The position numbers and the translations under genes are program-made. Below are positions 20,432 through 33,237 of a stretch of DNA of 64,000 bases, one piece after another. The DNA is taken from contig CM066322.1 in the NCBI GenBank assembly GCA_033807775.1, forward strand, positions 20,883,001-20,947,000, written 5' to 3'. This DNA is from Saussurea involucrata. Lineage: Eukaryota; Streptophyta; Magnoliopsida; Asterales; Asteraceae. Below the pieces are notes generated by a model. It was not told where the DNA came from. It searched no databases and saw only the letters and a program-made list of their open reading frames with translations. The first letter of the stretch is position 1. Every line of letters starts with the position of its first letter.

Positions 20432-20740
20432 TTAGAGTTGCATGCTTTTGTGCAACTTTATTGTATTTGAGTATGCACTTTTCTTTCATGACACACATTT
20501 GTATATCTACATGTAAAGATGAACATGGTTGTGTTCCGATGAGAACAAAAATTATGGTGAGAAGGGATCTCCACCCAATTGAAGATCAACACTAATGAGA
20601 TGTACCAGATCAATTCCCATGAGAAACGCTATTCATGGGTTGGTATGAAATTATTTAAAAGTGGCCTAGGGTCTAAATCCGTTCTTACGCTTCTTACTTT
20701 AACTTTTTTTCTCACACGATTCTTCTAGATGAACATGTAT
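20432..20740 (+). repeat. orphan copy of kinase 3' flank plus MITE relic
   Basis: 20433–20515 resembles the sequence just after the stop of kinase A (about 16928–17000). 20530–20730 resembles the inverted-repeat element found just after kinase C (55566–55809), for example GTTCCGATGAGAAC versus GTTCCGGTGAGAAG, and a shared GATGTACCAGATCAAT-type phrase. Kinase-coding sequence is absent between. It looks like the tail of a further, lost duplicate. Confidence 0.5.
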
Positions 20741-21379
20741 GTATTTTTAGGTATTTTGGATCAGATTTATGTTATATTTCATCGAACTTTAACAATTGGG
20801 TATTATGATTGTGTGGAGTATAGAGATGTTGGAAGAGTCAACATTATATAACGATTCAAACTGAATCATAAATAAAAGCTTACAGCATTTATTGTTGATG
20901 GGGTGTAGTGGGTGAGAAAGAGAAGCAATTCAGAAATGGGTATGAATCAAATAATGGACCTTAAAATGGCACTTGAATGATAATAGTTAAACCGGAACAG
21001 TTGCTGATTGCAGTTCATTCTTTTATTAAAATATTATTTCTTTCTAAATATTTATTTTCAAAGATTTTTATTGATGCTCTCATCTAGTAATCATTTTTTG
21101 GGTCATCTTCATATTTGAAGAAAAACTTCGCCTCTCTCATATTTTCTCTATTTTGGAGATAGTTTTGATAAAGCTGTTGGAGCAAAGTTATAGCTCAAAA
21201 TCCCCATAACATTTTCTCCAAATTGGAGAAGCTGAGGAAGAAGATGCTCTAATGTTCAACTCGACTCGCTCGAAAATTCGATTGAATTTTCTAGTTGAGT
21301 TAAACTGAGCCATTTGACATACGTTTTTTTCGAGCCAAACATGTGATAAATATTAAGTTAAAATAAAGTAGTCTGATTG
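20741..21379. other. intergenic, possible short MITE
   Basis: No gene. 21070–21255 is bounded by GATGCTCT-type phrases and resembles the AGAGCATCTCC…AATGCTCT element at 60829–61212, so it may be a short inverted-repeat transposon. Confidence 0.35.
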
Positions 21380-21394
21380 AAGGTGACCATCCAA

Positions 21395-21592
21395 AATCAC
21401 AAGGGTTGTGGCATACAGGTTAAGACCCTGGGGAATGTGGTGGAATATCCCATTTGTCCAGGGTTCTAATCCAGGCGTACACAACAATTGTGGCCACTGA
21501 GGTTTAATCAGAGTTGATGTCTTACAATCATAATTTGCCAAAGGATTAGTCTAGGCATAGCCTAAGACACCCTTCCCCCCACCCCCAAAAAA
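21395..21592 (+). mobile_element. tRNA-derived SINE 1
   Basis: 198 bp with an RNA polymerase III B box GGTTCTAATCC (21462–21472) and an A-box-like TGGCATACAGGTTA upstream. It ends in a C/A-rich tail and is flanked by a 15-bp duplication (21380–21394 and 21593–21607, one mismatch, AAGGTGACCATCCAA). Long direct repeats and the A-rich end are hallmarks of LINE-mediated insertion. Related to SINE 2. Confidence 0.82.
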
Positions 21593-21607
21593 AAGGTGAT
21601 CATCCAA

Positions 21608-21976
21608 GTTGAACGTGCGCAATAGATCATTGATCACACTCTTCTCTTTACTCTCTCGTTATGGAGAACTTTTATGGGATTACATTGGACGAGGGAGGTT
21701 CAAGGGAAAACTCAAAAAAATGAAAAGCTAAGGAACACCCTGGTAGCCCTTCATCTTGACGGTATGCAATTGTGCATACAAATGGATTAAGTTGTTTTTT
21801 GTTTTTACGAACGTGTACATTATGCATTTGGACATATGCACGTGTGCATGTTACAAATTACTTGTATGCACAAGTGCATGAAGTCCAGATGAATGACTAT
21901 CATGGTGTCTCTTAGTTTTCCATTTTTTTGAGGTTTTCCCTGAACCTGACTCTATTTGAACCGCAATTACATTAAA

Positions 21977-22007
<31 letters not shown>

Positions 22008-22635
22008 TTGAATTAAAATTTGATGATATCTAATAAATTAAAATCATAACAAGTGGTCCCATGCCATATAACCACACACTTACGAAGCCGCCCACGTTAT
22101 ATTTTACTAAAACATATTCAACTGTCCAAATAATGTCAGATTTTTTATATAAATTAAATTAAAATAAACATTGATGAAATTTAAGACCTTGTTTAATTTT
22201 TAGGATTGAAAAAAGGTCCATAGGAATTTGGAATTCAATTTCATTCTAATCGCATTTGATTTAAAAATTATTTAATATTCTGTTATATTTTATAGAATTT
22301 ATATGTAATAATGTTCTAAACTATGTCGAAAACATTTGTTTTATATTAATCGGTTAATAAAAAGAGAATTTGGTTTTTTAATAATTACTTACAATTTGAT
22401 TTTATAAATTATTAAAAAAATGAATTCAATTTAATTCAAATCCTTCCAAATTCAAATCCCTCAAATTCCACATCCTTTTACGAAAATCCAAATCCCTTAA
22501 AATCATTGTATCAAACCAAACGTCCCTAACAATCCATTCGAACCCTAAAACCGAACCCATTTGTAGATATGAAACCATAATCAAAGTGGATTCATTTCTA
22601 GATCTAAAATCCCCAATCCTATTGCTATCAAGATC
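21608..22635. other. intergenic, TA microsatellite and possible MITE
   Basis: Contains a TA repeat at about 21977–22000. At 22180–22530 an AT-rich stretch with GGAATTCAATTT-type inverted phrases may be a MITE. No coding signal. Confidence 0.4.
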
Positions 22636-22652
22636 AATAGATGGAAAACTCT

Positions 22653-22857
22653 TCCAAAGATGTTGTAGCCTACTGGTCGGTAACATCCGCCGGGGGGGGG
22701 GGGGGGTAAGTGGTGGAAGCCCTTACTACCCGGGTTCGAATCCAGGGGTGAGCACGCGGCGGATATCGAGGGTCGTGGGCCGAATCGTGGTCGGGTCGAA
22801 GGGGGATTAGTCTGGACATAGTTCAGGATACCCCCGAAATGCAATTGTTTTTAAAAA
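22653..22857 (+). mobile_element. tRNA-derived SINE 2 with 15-G tract
   Basis: 205 bp with a perfect B box GGTTCGAATCC (22733–22743). It is flanked by a perfect 17-bp duplication (22636–22652 and 22858–22874, AATAGATGGAAAACTCT). The tail ends in TTTTTAAAAAAA. The 3' part shares GATTAGTCT-GGCATAG-type wording with SINE 1. A run of 15 G (22692–22706) interrupts the body. Confidence 0.88.
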
Positions 22858-22874
22858 AATAGATGGAAAACTCT

Positions 22875-23846
22875 ATAATGCTATTGGAATGTGTTATCAG
22901 GGATAAGTGGGTGAAAGGGGATATGGAGTTGCCAAAGAAGAGAGTGTTAGGAGTAGTCAATCATGTAAACAAGATATGCATATATATGGCCAAGAAATTG
23001 TAGGGAAAAAAATTCTTATATATAAAATCAAAGTGTTAACATGAAATAACATACACTCGTATGAAAACAATCGATAAATCCTTACTTGATTAGTAAATTC
23101 TCGTAGGTTTCTCGAAATCGACTGAGGCCTGCACATACGTAGTGTCCTACGACAAAAAATTCGCACGTATAGCATCCGTCTAGAGGACTTAACAATCGTA
23201 TTCAAGTTAGGCTTGCATCTATCGAATCAAACTATGTTGGTGATGGAATTTCGTTGGAAATTGAAGAGAGAACCTAAAATTATCGTCGGGAAAATCAGAG
23301 AGGATGATTGTGTGGAAGATACCTGCTTTTTTTATGTTTCTGTCAAACTGTCACAAACCACCAGTGAGTAAACTCGCGTTGGTCTCTGTCTCGTTGTAAG
23401 ACTTCAGAGACGAACGTCACAAAGGACTAAGACCCAATCCTTGACATTTAATATGTAAATTTCATTAGCAAGGCCCAAACACGCATTCAAGCCCAAGTTA
23501 ATTTTCATATTTTAATTTTCTTAAAGCCCAAGTTATAGACTTTACCAAGTAACATATTTTTGGACTTGGTGGTTCCTATGTGGGACAAATTCCTCTTCCT
23601 ATATACAAGTCCAAAGAAGAGAGCGCTAGAGATGGCCGTCGATATGTGCATGTAAAATGGGGCGTCAGGGAAGACAAATAGGGGGAGTAGTTATTTGAGC
23701 AAAAAGTTGATTACTAGCAACCCAATCGGTCTCACATGGAACTCGCCTTCTAAGAACTACATGTGAGGAGACATTTCAAGCTGACTCAACATTTGACACT
23801 AGCATAGAGATTTAAGCATGTCATCAAACTTAAATATATTATATAT
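22875..23846. other. intergenic, nothing recognised
   Basis: AT-rich sequence without a supported gene, RNA or repeat. The region 23390–23640 is somewhat richer in G/C but shows no coding frame. Confidence 0.5.
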
Positions 23847-23851
23847 TTAAG

Positions 23852-25615
23852 TGTAACAACCCAATTTCAATAAAATAAAACTTGTAACAATACAACCAAA
23901 ATTGGACCTAAAGTATACAATCAATTGCTACTTATACTCTAAGTTCGCAGGGGATAACACATCCACAACTGAGATGCTACAGGAAGCCGACGGTAATCTA
24001 CAAATCTTCACTAGCCTCTAGCTCTTCCACCACGACACGACCTTCCATCATCATCACAAGAAACTCCATACACGACTACACCTGAAAATGGTTTTAGTTT
24101 TTGAAAAGCGAGGGTTAGACCATGAGGTCTAGTGAATTCCCTCAAAAACAATTTCACGCAAGTCAAGTATAAAATCATTTCATTCTATAATGTAATAACG
24201 TTCCAAGTCATGCATTAAACAAAGGTATAGCACAGTGGGCTTGACTTTCTTCACCCTACTAAGCCGGGCACGACAATTCGGTTTCAACACCCTACAAAGC
24301 CGGGCACGACAACTTAGTTACAACACCCTACAAATCCGGGCACGGCAATTTAGTTTCAACACCCTACAAAGTCGGGCACGACAATTTAGTTACAACACCC
24401 TACAAAGCCGGGCACGGCAATTTAGTTACAACACCCTACAAAGCCGGGCACGGCAACTTGGTCTCATCACCCTACTGTGCAACCCGACTCCATACGTGGC
24501 AATAACCGTCACAAAAACATGCAATCAACATATCGTATAGTTAAGCGTATAAACAACTTGCATGCATTAGTAAGCATTTCCATGTCATGTGAAATAAAAC
24601 CTTTCAAAACATTTAATCATGCCATCATGCTCATAACCATAATCAGTTTAGAAAACCTTTCGCAAACATTTCATTTACACAAATAAGGTAAGGGAACTCA
24701 CCTTAGCCTTAGCACATCGACACACGCTCCGGAACACACTTTAGCTCAAACCGAACACCTGAATTGGACGTCATAAGAATGGTGTTAACCATTTAATTAC
24801 ATCCCCAAAACATCCCTACTAAGCCCCTAAGACAAACCCCCAAACGATGCCTCGATTCTAGACCCGAAACACGAAGCGAACCGAAGGATGTTCACAAAAC
24901 AGGGACTTACGCCACTTGTCACGCGGTTTGCAAACCGCGGGACAAACCGCGTAACTCTCTGTTTGTCTTCCCCAAGTCTGCACAACCAAAATCAGTCCGA
25001 AATCTCAACTCCAATACCCCCAAAATGCTCCCAAATCAATTTTAAGCCTCCAAAATAAGATAAAGGATGTTCTAAACCTTTCCCCACAATTACCAAACAC
25101 CACAAACATCAGTTAATCTAACAAAATCCATCTAAAACCCATCCAATGATTCCTCACTTTTAACCCCAAAATCAAACTCTTGACAAAACCCAAAATCCAC
25201 CATGGAAATGGTGTAAGTTCACAAAAGAAAGATGGATATTAACATGAAACTGAGCAACCATTCCATTTCCATTGAAATCAATTCAAAGCTTTAGCAACAA
25301 GTTGAAAACAATGTTGCCATTCAAGCTTTCCTACCCAAACTCAAGAAGATGAAGAAATGAAGAGAGTATTATACCTTGATGAAGATGAAGTCTTTACTCC
25401 CAAAAATGTTATCCTTCTTCCTCACCTCCCACCATGGATGAGCTCTTCTTCCCTTCTCCAAATTCTCAGCCGATACCAAGAAGGAATGAGGGTTTCCATC
25501 CTATTTAAAACTCAGCTTTTACCACTAAGTCCTCAAGTCCCAGTTTTTCTCTCTTTGGCCCCAAAACTTTCCATTTATTCTAATCTGCAATAAGAATCAA
25601 CTATGGGGTGTTACA
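23852..25615 (-). repeat. LARD 3' LTR (left), 1,764 bp
   Basis: Starts TGTAACAACCC and ends GGGGTGTTACA. Highly similar to 29901–31626 but 38 bp longer, mostly because of one extra 36-bp repeat unit. Confidence 0.92.
24252..24467 (+). repeat. six 36-bp tandem repeats in left LTR
   Basis: Unit CACCCTACAAAGCCGGGCAC followed by a 16-base variable part, six copies. The frame read across it is only a translation of the repeat. The right LTR has five copies at 30301–30480. Confidence 0.93.
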
Positions 25616-25616
25616 T

Positions 25617-25631
25617 CACCTCCCCCTTATT
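25617..25631 (-). other. LARD polypurine tract
   Basis: On the minus strand AATAAGGGGGAGGTG sits against the LTR. Confidence 0.82.
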
Positions 25632-28600
25632 AGAATTCCGTCCTCGGAATTCCATTGCCGAACACATACTGCAATTTGGAGTTAACTTCTGACTTCCAAT
25701 AATCACATTACCCAGACATAATTTCTTAAGGAGTTGCAAATACATCTCTAGAAGATCAACTTCTTTGTCCTTCAAAATCATGACCAGCCAACCCAATGCT
25801 CGCTCCTAGCGACACAACAAAATCCCACTCTTCATCCTTTCGCGTTACTCACAATGGCGACACCGCACCAAGGTTTCAACCAACACTCCCCAACATAGGG
25901 ACGTGAAACACACCAAAAATGTTCCAAAATTACACCGAGTACAATTAATTCATTCAATATTTCCCCCAATCCTTTCGATAACTGCCACTACTCCAAACTA
26001 TGGGAATGTTTTCCCCGACTTGAGACTGCAATTGCTCATAGCTTTCAATCCAATCGTTCTAGTCCCATTCACTTAGCCATCCCTTTCTGATCAGAACCGA
26101 CAACGTACAACATTCTTAGACAATGCTCCTCGGCCAACTACCGCATCCTCAGGTCGGTAACGTGTCGAACCATACACAATTGCAATCTCTTTGATCAATC
26201 ACACTACTCACACCGAATTACTATCTTTAAAGGAAAGCTACCCCCACCAGAGTCAACACCGATCACACGTGCCCCAACAGTTACAAATCAACGGTCCAAA
26301 CTCACAACAATCACTAAGCCATAATTCAATTCTATACACCAATTATATTCCTCGCCAAATCCACCGAATGGTTCCACCAAATAGAAGCTACCACCAAAAA
26401 AATCACTTGCCCTCCACGAAGAGGAGTGACCAAGCTCAATCAAACTATCTCGCTTAATCGAACACTGAACAACACGCTCATGTGAAACATTCTCCTCGAC
26501 AATACTGAATCTAGTCCAAAGGTTTCTCAACCAGGGCACTACATCCGACCACTTGTTTCCATCCTAACTTGATACCTTAAAGATGCCTCAAAAGAATGAC
26601 TCGCCAACATGAGTCAGCTTTTAGACCAGTGGCGCGAACTTCGCTTTCTCAACTTTTTAACCATGACATACACAACGATTTCTTTTCTTACGCCCATTCA
26701 AATAACAGTTCTTTAATTATAGTCCGCCTATTCAGTGTCTCACGACATCTTCTTACCGCGAGTCTGTCTATACTCGATCTGTCATACCGTCATCATCTTT
26801 TCTCATGCTTACACAGACTTCCCATCACACATCGCTACAGTCTAAAATAACGGCTTCTCCAAAATTATCAGTCAAGACCTTTAGCCAAGTTCTCATAAGG
26901 TACTTAACACCAAGAACTACCAAGAGTTCCTAACTCTCCAACACCGCCGACCCGCTCATTGTATTTCATTACATCCACGGAATACTCCAACGCTCCTGAC
27001 AAACTTCACGACGAAGCACTACAGCTTAACGGGTACAATATCCTGATCGACAATCAAGTGAAGTATGAAAAACTCACCCAAAATCCAATGGGATCGAGAA
27101 GAACAAGGGTTCTCCTTTCATCCCGTTACCAACCGCAACTCAATCTCTTGATCTCAACCTAGTATTAACGTATACCGCCCGCAAAACCACACACTTCAAC
27201 CAAGCATACTCACTACCTTTGACTACTCCATTATTACGACAGTTCATCATTACATCTAAGACTTACACGTTTCTTCGGTACCAAATGCTACCACTTCCTC
27301 ACGCCACTATCGCACCACGCGACCACATTGCAACAAGCTAACATGATGCCTTTCCACACACAGAAGATATTACTACTCTCATGCCACCCATAACACAATT
27401 CCATATGAAGTGAAATTATTTTTCCCACCTTGCCTTTCCCGGGTCTCGACGAATCACATGTCAAGATCATCTAATCAACGCACACCCGCTTCGATTACAC
27501 TAAACATTTCGTACTTATATGGCTCAACAAACTCCATAGGAAATTACCTATGTTACCACTATCTTTCACTTCTGAAACACTCACACAAGGTGGTCCAGCG
27601 TCATGCCAGATACACACCTTTCTCCGAACAACTTCTTACATCTTTGCATGAAAACTCACAGAATAACCACACTATAATTACTTCTCCAATACCAACCTCC
27701 TGACAACTATCCAATAGAACGGTCACTGATTCAACACCGACAATCGACATGCAATTGTCCAGTCGCCTCACAATAGACAAGGATTCTCGAAGGAATCTAC
27801 TTCTCCTAACTCCCCGAACAAGTTCTCGTTCCTCGTTAACTCCCCGCAATCTATTTCCGCTATGCTAAACACCTTACGCACAAGCGAATCATCAAAACCT
27901 CAAAGGGCATCATATCCACATTGGTGATCTTCCGTTCTCCCAATGCCCTCACTAGGTGTTCCTACACCATATCATTTACACGTTCTCGGACAACATTATT
28001 CGATCACACACAACGGTCCATTTCCCACGTTTCAATTTCCTGACATCACCCCTAACTTGAGACATGCTAAGCAGTCGAAAACCTCCTCATCAATGGACTA
28101 CATGACGATGATTCCATTCCTTCCTGACAAACTAGGATTCCTAACAGAACCCACTTCGTCCTACGCATTATAACCAACTTATACCCCACCGTTCTCACTT
28201 GAGAGAAAGCCGACACAAGATCTTTCTTAGCGCAAGTTCTAATTACCAAACCATCTCAGTACTCCAACTCAAAGCCGAAAACTTTACATCAAGTAACGTA
28301 ATGCTACTGATTACTATTCCACCCACAGAAACACTTTGACCATTTCAACTTCACCGCGATTAAACTATTCTCACATAACCAAGCAATAGTTCAACGACAC
28401 TCATACCAACATTCTGAATTTACTGCCCAAGACTTCCGGTATTCACCCACTTCCTCTAACGGAAACACCAAGGTCCTAACTCGACCACATCTTATTCAAT
28501 TGACAAATCCACTCCTAAAGCCTTTCCTCAACTTCAATCGCAATACCCTTCTCGACCTAGCGAGTTCATAGCCTTCAAATAAAATGACACAACGATTGAA

Positions 28601-29885
28601 ATCATTTTACACTCTTTTAAAACACAATAGGTACAAAATCATAAAACAAGCTTGAGTATGCATGAAACAACACCACTCAAGACGAATAGTAAAACACAAC
28701 GATCGTAAGAATCGTTCGCAGACACTCTTACGATAATTCGTAACCCTGTCCATCCAAATCGATGCCTACCCCACGGTTGTCTCCAATGAAACCCTTTCAC
28801 ATACGACTAGAAAATTTTCGAATGAAAACACTCACCCAAAGTGGGTTTGTCAACTCTAACACTCGTTCACATAATAATAACGAGTCAATACTTCTTTTTG
28901 TTTGTAAAACAAACCTTGCAATAAAATGTTTTCAATATTTTCGTAACGAAGGTTCTCTTCCACAAATAAAAGCGTGAAGTAATTCGTAGATCACTAAGTT
29001 CAAAGCTTTACAGTATAATGAAAACAAGTTTGTCTTTTACTTTAAAGAAAACACACGCTCGCACGCGGCAACTTATTTCCCAAAACAAGAAAAACTGCCA
29101 TGCATGAACATGCTTTTAACATGAAAGAATTCGTGTAATACGTTTAATGACATAATGCATGAAATTTAATATGCAATTGAAGGCTATTCACTCTAACCAA
29201 GTCAACCGTTGCACTCACCTAAACTCTTCACTGATACCATACTATGTTCAACAACCGCTTTCTTACTTATGCTACAACTTGTAGTACAAGTGCTTCACAA
29301 CCCTCTTGATCGATCGCTCAACATGGTTTACCAAACTAACCAGTTATCTCACTTCCTACTCTTATGCATACCTCAAAACAACATTGATCTCCTTCATTCA
29401 TTAACCTTGCCACTAAACCGTTTGACTAAGGAATCCAAGACTAGATTCCCTCACTCGATCTTGAATTGAAGGTTTTCAAGATGCCAACATACTTCTCACT
29501 TCCTATCCCAGAGAGTTTACCTCTAGACAGCTCATCAACATTCTAGACAACACTCCTTCTAGAAGTTACAAACACCACATCACAAGGGATCTCCCATGAC
29601 ACATCAACTCTTTGCTATCAAGCACAAGGTTAGAACCTTCTACATACTGCCATACTCACCACTCATCCCGACAATAGCGATTGATTACACCCGTGCACCT
29701 GTAAAACCACAATAGCATTGGCCATATGCTATTTGAATTTACCTTACATGAGAGTTCTCACTACCATTGTCAAGATATCCTATGATTAAGATCTTTCCTA
29801 ATGGCTTCCTATATCTCAGTTGTGTCCCACTCTACTCCATAATTTAAGTTTAGGCCCATCCGGTCACCTAAATCCCTTAAACTAT

Positions 29886-29898
29886 GGCTCTGATACCA
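29886..29898 (-). other. LARD primer-binding site
   Basis: On the minus strand TGGTATCAGAGCC, complementary to initiator tRNA-Met, two bases from the LTR. Confidence 0.88.
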
Positions 29899-29900
29899 TT

Positions 29901-31626
29901 TGTAACAACCCAATTTCAATAATATAAAACTTGTAACAATACAACCAAAATTGGACCCAAAGTATACAATCAATTGCTACTTATACTCTAAGTTCGCAGC
30001 GGATAACACATCCACAACTGAGATGCTACAGGAAGCTGACGGTAATCTACAAGTCTTCACTAGCCTCTAGCTCTTCCACCACGACACGACCTTCCATCAT
30101 CATCACAAGAAACTCCATACACGACTACACCTGAAAATGGTTTTCGTTTTTGAAAAGCGAGGGTTAGACCATGAGGTCTAGTGAATTCCCTCAAAAACAG
30201 TTTCACGCAAGTCAAGTATAAAATCATGTCATTCTATAATGTAATAACGTTCCAAGTCATGCATTAAGCAAAGGTATAAGACAGTGGGCTCGACTTTCTT
30301 CACCCTACTAAGCCGGGCACGGCAATTCAGTTTCAACACCCTACAAAGCCGGGCACGGCAACTTAGTTACAACACCCTAAAAAGTCGGGCACGACAATTT
30401 AGTTACAACACCCTACAAAGCCGGGCACGACAATTTAGTTACAACACCCTACAAAGCCGGGCACGGAAACTTGGTCTCATCACCCTACTGTGCAACCCGA
30501 CTCCATACGTGGCAATAACCGTCACAAAAAATGCAATCAACATATCGTATAGTTAAGCGTATAAACAACTTGCATGCATTAGTAAGCATTTCCATGTCAT
30601 GTGAAATAAAACCTTTCAAAACATTTAATCATGCCATCATGCTCATAACCATAATCAGTTTAGAAAACCTTTCGCAAACATTTCATTTACACAAATAAGG
30701 TAAGGGAACTCACCTTAGCCTTAGCACATCGACACACGCTCCGGAACACACTTTAGCTCAAACCGAACACCTGAATTAGACGTCATAAGAATGGTGTTAA
30801 CCATTTAATTACATCCCCAAAACATTCCTACTAAGCCCCTAAAACAAACCCCCAAACGATGCCTCGATTCTAGACCCGAAACACGAAGCGAACCGAAGGA
30901 TGTTCACAAAACAGGAACTTACGCCACTTGTCACGCGGTTTGCAAACCGCGGGACAAACCGCGTAACTCCCTGTTCGTCTTCCCCAAGTCTGCACAACCA
31001 AAATCAGTCCGAAATCTCAACTCCAATACCCCCAAAATGCTCCCAAATCGATTTTAAGCCTCCAAAATAAGATAAAGGATGTTCTAAACCTTTCCCCACA
31101 ATTATCAAACACCACAAACATCAGTTAATCTAACAAAATCCATCTAAAACCCATCCAATGATTCCTCACTTTTAACCCCAAAATCAAACTCTTGACAAAA
31201 CCCAAAATCCACCATGGAAATGGTGTAAGTTCACAAAAGAAAGATGGATATTAACATGAAACTTAGCAACCATTCCATTTCCATTGAAATCAATTCAAAG
31301 CTTTAGCAACAAGTTGAAAACAAGGTTGCCATTCAAGCTTTCTACCCAAACTCAAGAAGATGAAGAAATGAAGAGAGTATTATACCTTGATGAAGATGAA
31401 GTCTTTACTCCCAAAAATGTTATCCTTCTTCCTCACCTCCCACCATGGATGAACTCTTCTTCCCTTCTCCAAATTCTCAGCCGACACCAAGAAGGAATGA
31501 GGGTTTCCATCCTATTTAAAACTCAGCTTTTACCACTAAGTCCTCAAGTTCCAGTTTTTCTCTCTTTGGCCCCAAAACTTTCCATTTATTCTAATCTGCA
31601 ATAAGAATCAACTATGGGGTGTTACA
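29901..31626 (-). repeat. LARD 5' LTR (right), 1,726 bp
   Basis: Partner of 23852–25615, with the same ends. Includes five copies of the 36-bp unit at 30301–30480. Confidence 0.92.
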
Positions 31627-31844
31627 TTAAGTAATTTGCTCCATCTTTTTAACAATTGAATTAGGTACTCATCTACCAAGTAGAATAGTGGGAGGGATTA
31701 TGTTTCCTTTTTTTTAATGTTACATTACATAAGCTAACATAGCATAGCATAACATACAATAAACATTTATTAGCTAGACACGTTTGTACGATCGATCGTT
31801 TATTTTACTTTGATAGCATACCCTCCTTCTTTAAGTATTGTAAC

Positions 31845-32527
31845 CTGGGGTGAGCATTGGTCGGGTCGGGTCGGGCTGAAAACCCCCCAACCCGATCGGG
31901 TTTCGGGTGGACAAAACAGGCCCCGAAACCCGTCCTAAGTAAAGTTCGGGTTTCGGACTTCGGGTCTAATCGGGTTTCGGGTATTCCGGTCGGGTTCATC
32001 TGGTTGGGCTTGATCCAAGCCCATTTTTAGCCCAATTTTTCGACCATGTTTTTAGCCTTTTTTCGTGTTTTTCAGCCCATATTTCGACCCTGTTTTTCGG
32101 TAGGCAACATGCAACAATAATACAATATAACTTAAAATTAAATAAACAAGTATTTTAAAAGTTAAAAATTAAATAAACTTAAAAGTTAAACAACATAACT
32201 AATTAAATTAACTAAAGTACTAAACTCTAAAGAACATATAACCAAAAATCCAAAATACCAAATCACCAAATGTCCAAAATATAAATAGAAATTAGAAATT
32301 AGAAATATATATTTAGGATTTATTAAATAAAAAAATTATATTTTTTAAAAATTTTGGGTTTCGGACGGGCTTGGGTTTGGAAAAACCCAACCCAAACCGT
32401 AATACCCGATAGATAATTACGGGTTCGGGCCAAATCGGGTTTCGGTTCATCGGATAAGTGAAGTTTGGGTTGATCGGGTAACTGGTCGGTCGGGTTTTTC
32501 GGGTTAATCGGGTTTTGCTCACCCCTA
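31845..32527. mobile_element. hAT-type MITE
   Basis: 683 bp with ends CTGGGGTGAGCA and, from the right, TAGGGGTGAGCA. Flanked by a perfect 8-bp duplication ATTGTAAC (31837–31844, 32528–32535), the hAT target size. Subterminal TCGGGT/ACCCGA repeats are abundant on both sides. No transposase inside. Confidence 0.87.
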
Positions 32528-32535
32528 ATTGTAAC

Positions 32536-33000
32536 GACAACAATTGTAACGCTACTTTTAATGAATTGAATGAGTCTCGTCCGAGTGATGGCAATACCGA
32601 AGCCCCATAATGGCCTCTTTCCTTTTGTCTTCAAAAAAAAATACAATAAACATTTGTATACAAGATTTTGCAACTTGAGCATTCAATTTTTTAAATAAGA
32701 AAAATGGTAAAATAACCAATAGTGGGGTTTAGGGGTGTTTGGGATTGCTTATCTAAAACAACTTATGCTTATTTTTAAAAGTGTTTATCAACTTATGTCG
32801 TGATAAAAAAAGTTGGGGGTAAAAATGTAATTTAGACAAATAAGTTATAAACATATTCAAATAAGTTAAAATGAATTAACTTAAACACCCCTTACGCTTT
32901 ACCCTGAATCTTATTATTTTGACTTCAAAAAATAAAAAATTAATTTTGTTTGTACTTGTTTGACGGCGAAAGGCGAGGAGGATTCTCGAGTGAGACAAAG
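32536..33000. other. intergenic with a short MITE
   Basis: 32731–32892 begins AGGGGTGTTTGGG and ends with AAACACCCCT, an inverted-repeat element. Similar GTGTTTGGGATTGC starts occur at 46316 and 57428. No gene. Confidence 0.5.
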
Positions 33001-33224
33001 GTTTTGATTCGTTGAACGGTTGTAAAAGTTCGGGAGATATTTGAATCTACGGTATGGTTTTTTGTCGTCGTCGTTTTCGATTTTACTTTGTTACTGATGT
33101 TCTCGAGATATGAATTCGAATTCGATTTCTGTTTGATTGTTAATCTAATAAAAAAGTAGGGTTAATCCTCTAGGGCATTTCATTTCGTTATTCGTATTTT
33201 GTTGATGCGATGATTCAGGTATAT
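33001..33224 (+). promoter_or_regulatory. leader/upstream block of receptor kinase B
   Basis: Closely matches 8191–8413 upstream of kinase A and 46648–46905 upstream of kinase C, including GTCGTCGTCGTT, ATGAATTCGAATTCG, AGGGTTAATCCTCTAGGGCA and TGTTGATGCGATGATTCAGG. It shows that a third gene once began here. Confidence 0.75.
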
Positions 33225-33237
33225 ATATATATATATA

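Larger units (their letters stand above)
25616..29900 (-). other. LARD interior, non-coding
   Basis: 4.3 kb with no protein of recognisable family on either strand. On the minus strand it begins with the primer site and a leader resembling that of the element at 61.6 kb, and ends with a purine tract. Short open frames are not supported. Confidence 0.75.
23852..31626 (-). mobile_element. LARD-type LTR retrotransposon without coding capacity
   Basis: 7,775 bp flanked by a perfect 5-bp duplication TTAAG (23847–23851, 31627–31631). Both LTRs run TGTAACAACC…GGGGTGTTACA. A primer site next to the right LTR and a purine tract next to the left LTR show it lies on the minus strand. The 4.3-kb interior has no gag or pol, so it is a large retrotransposon derivative mobilised by another element. 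The LTRs differ at scattered sites, so it is older than the copia at 10.2 kb. Confidence 0.92.

Noticed and set aside
24235..24540. Repetitive open frame (SRARQ…NTLQ repeats), also at 30284–30556
   Set aside because: It is only the translation of the 36-bp tandem repeat within the LTR.
29886..29898. tRNA-Met-like sequences here and at 10377, 52895 and 61590
   Set aside because: They are 12–13-base primer-binding sites next to LTRs, not tRNA genes.
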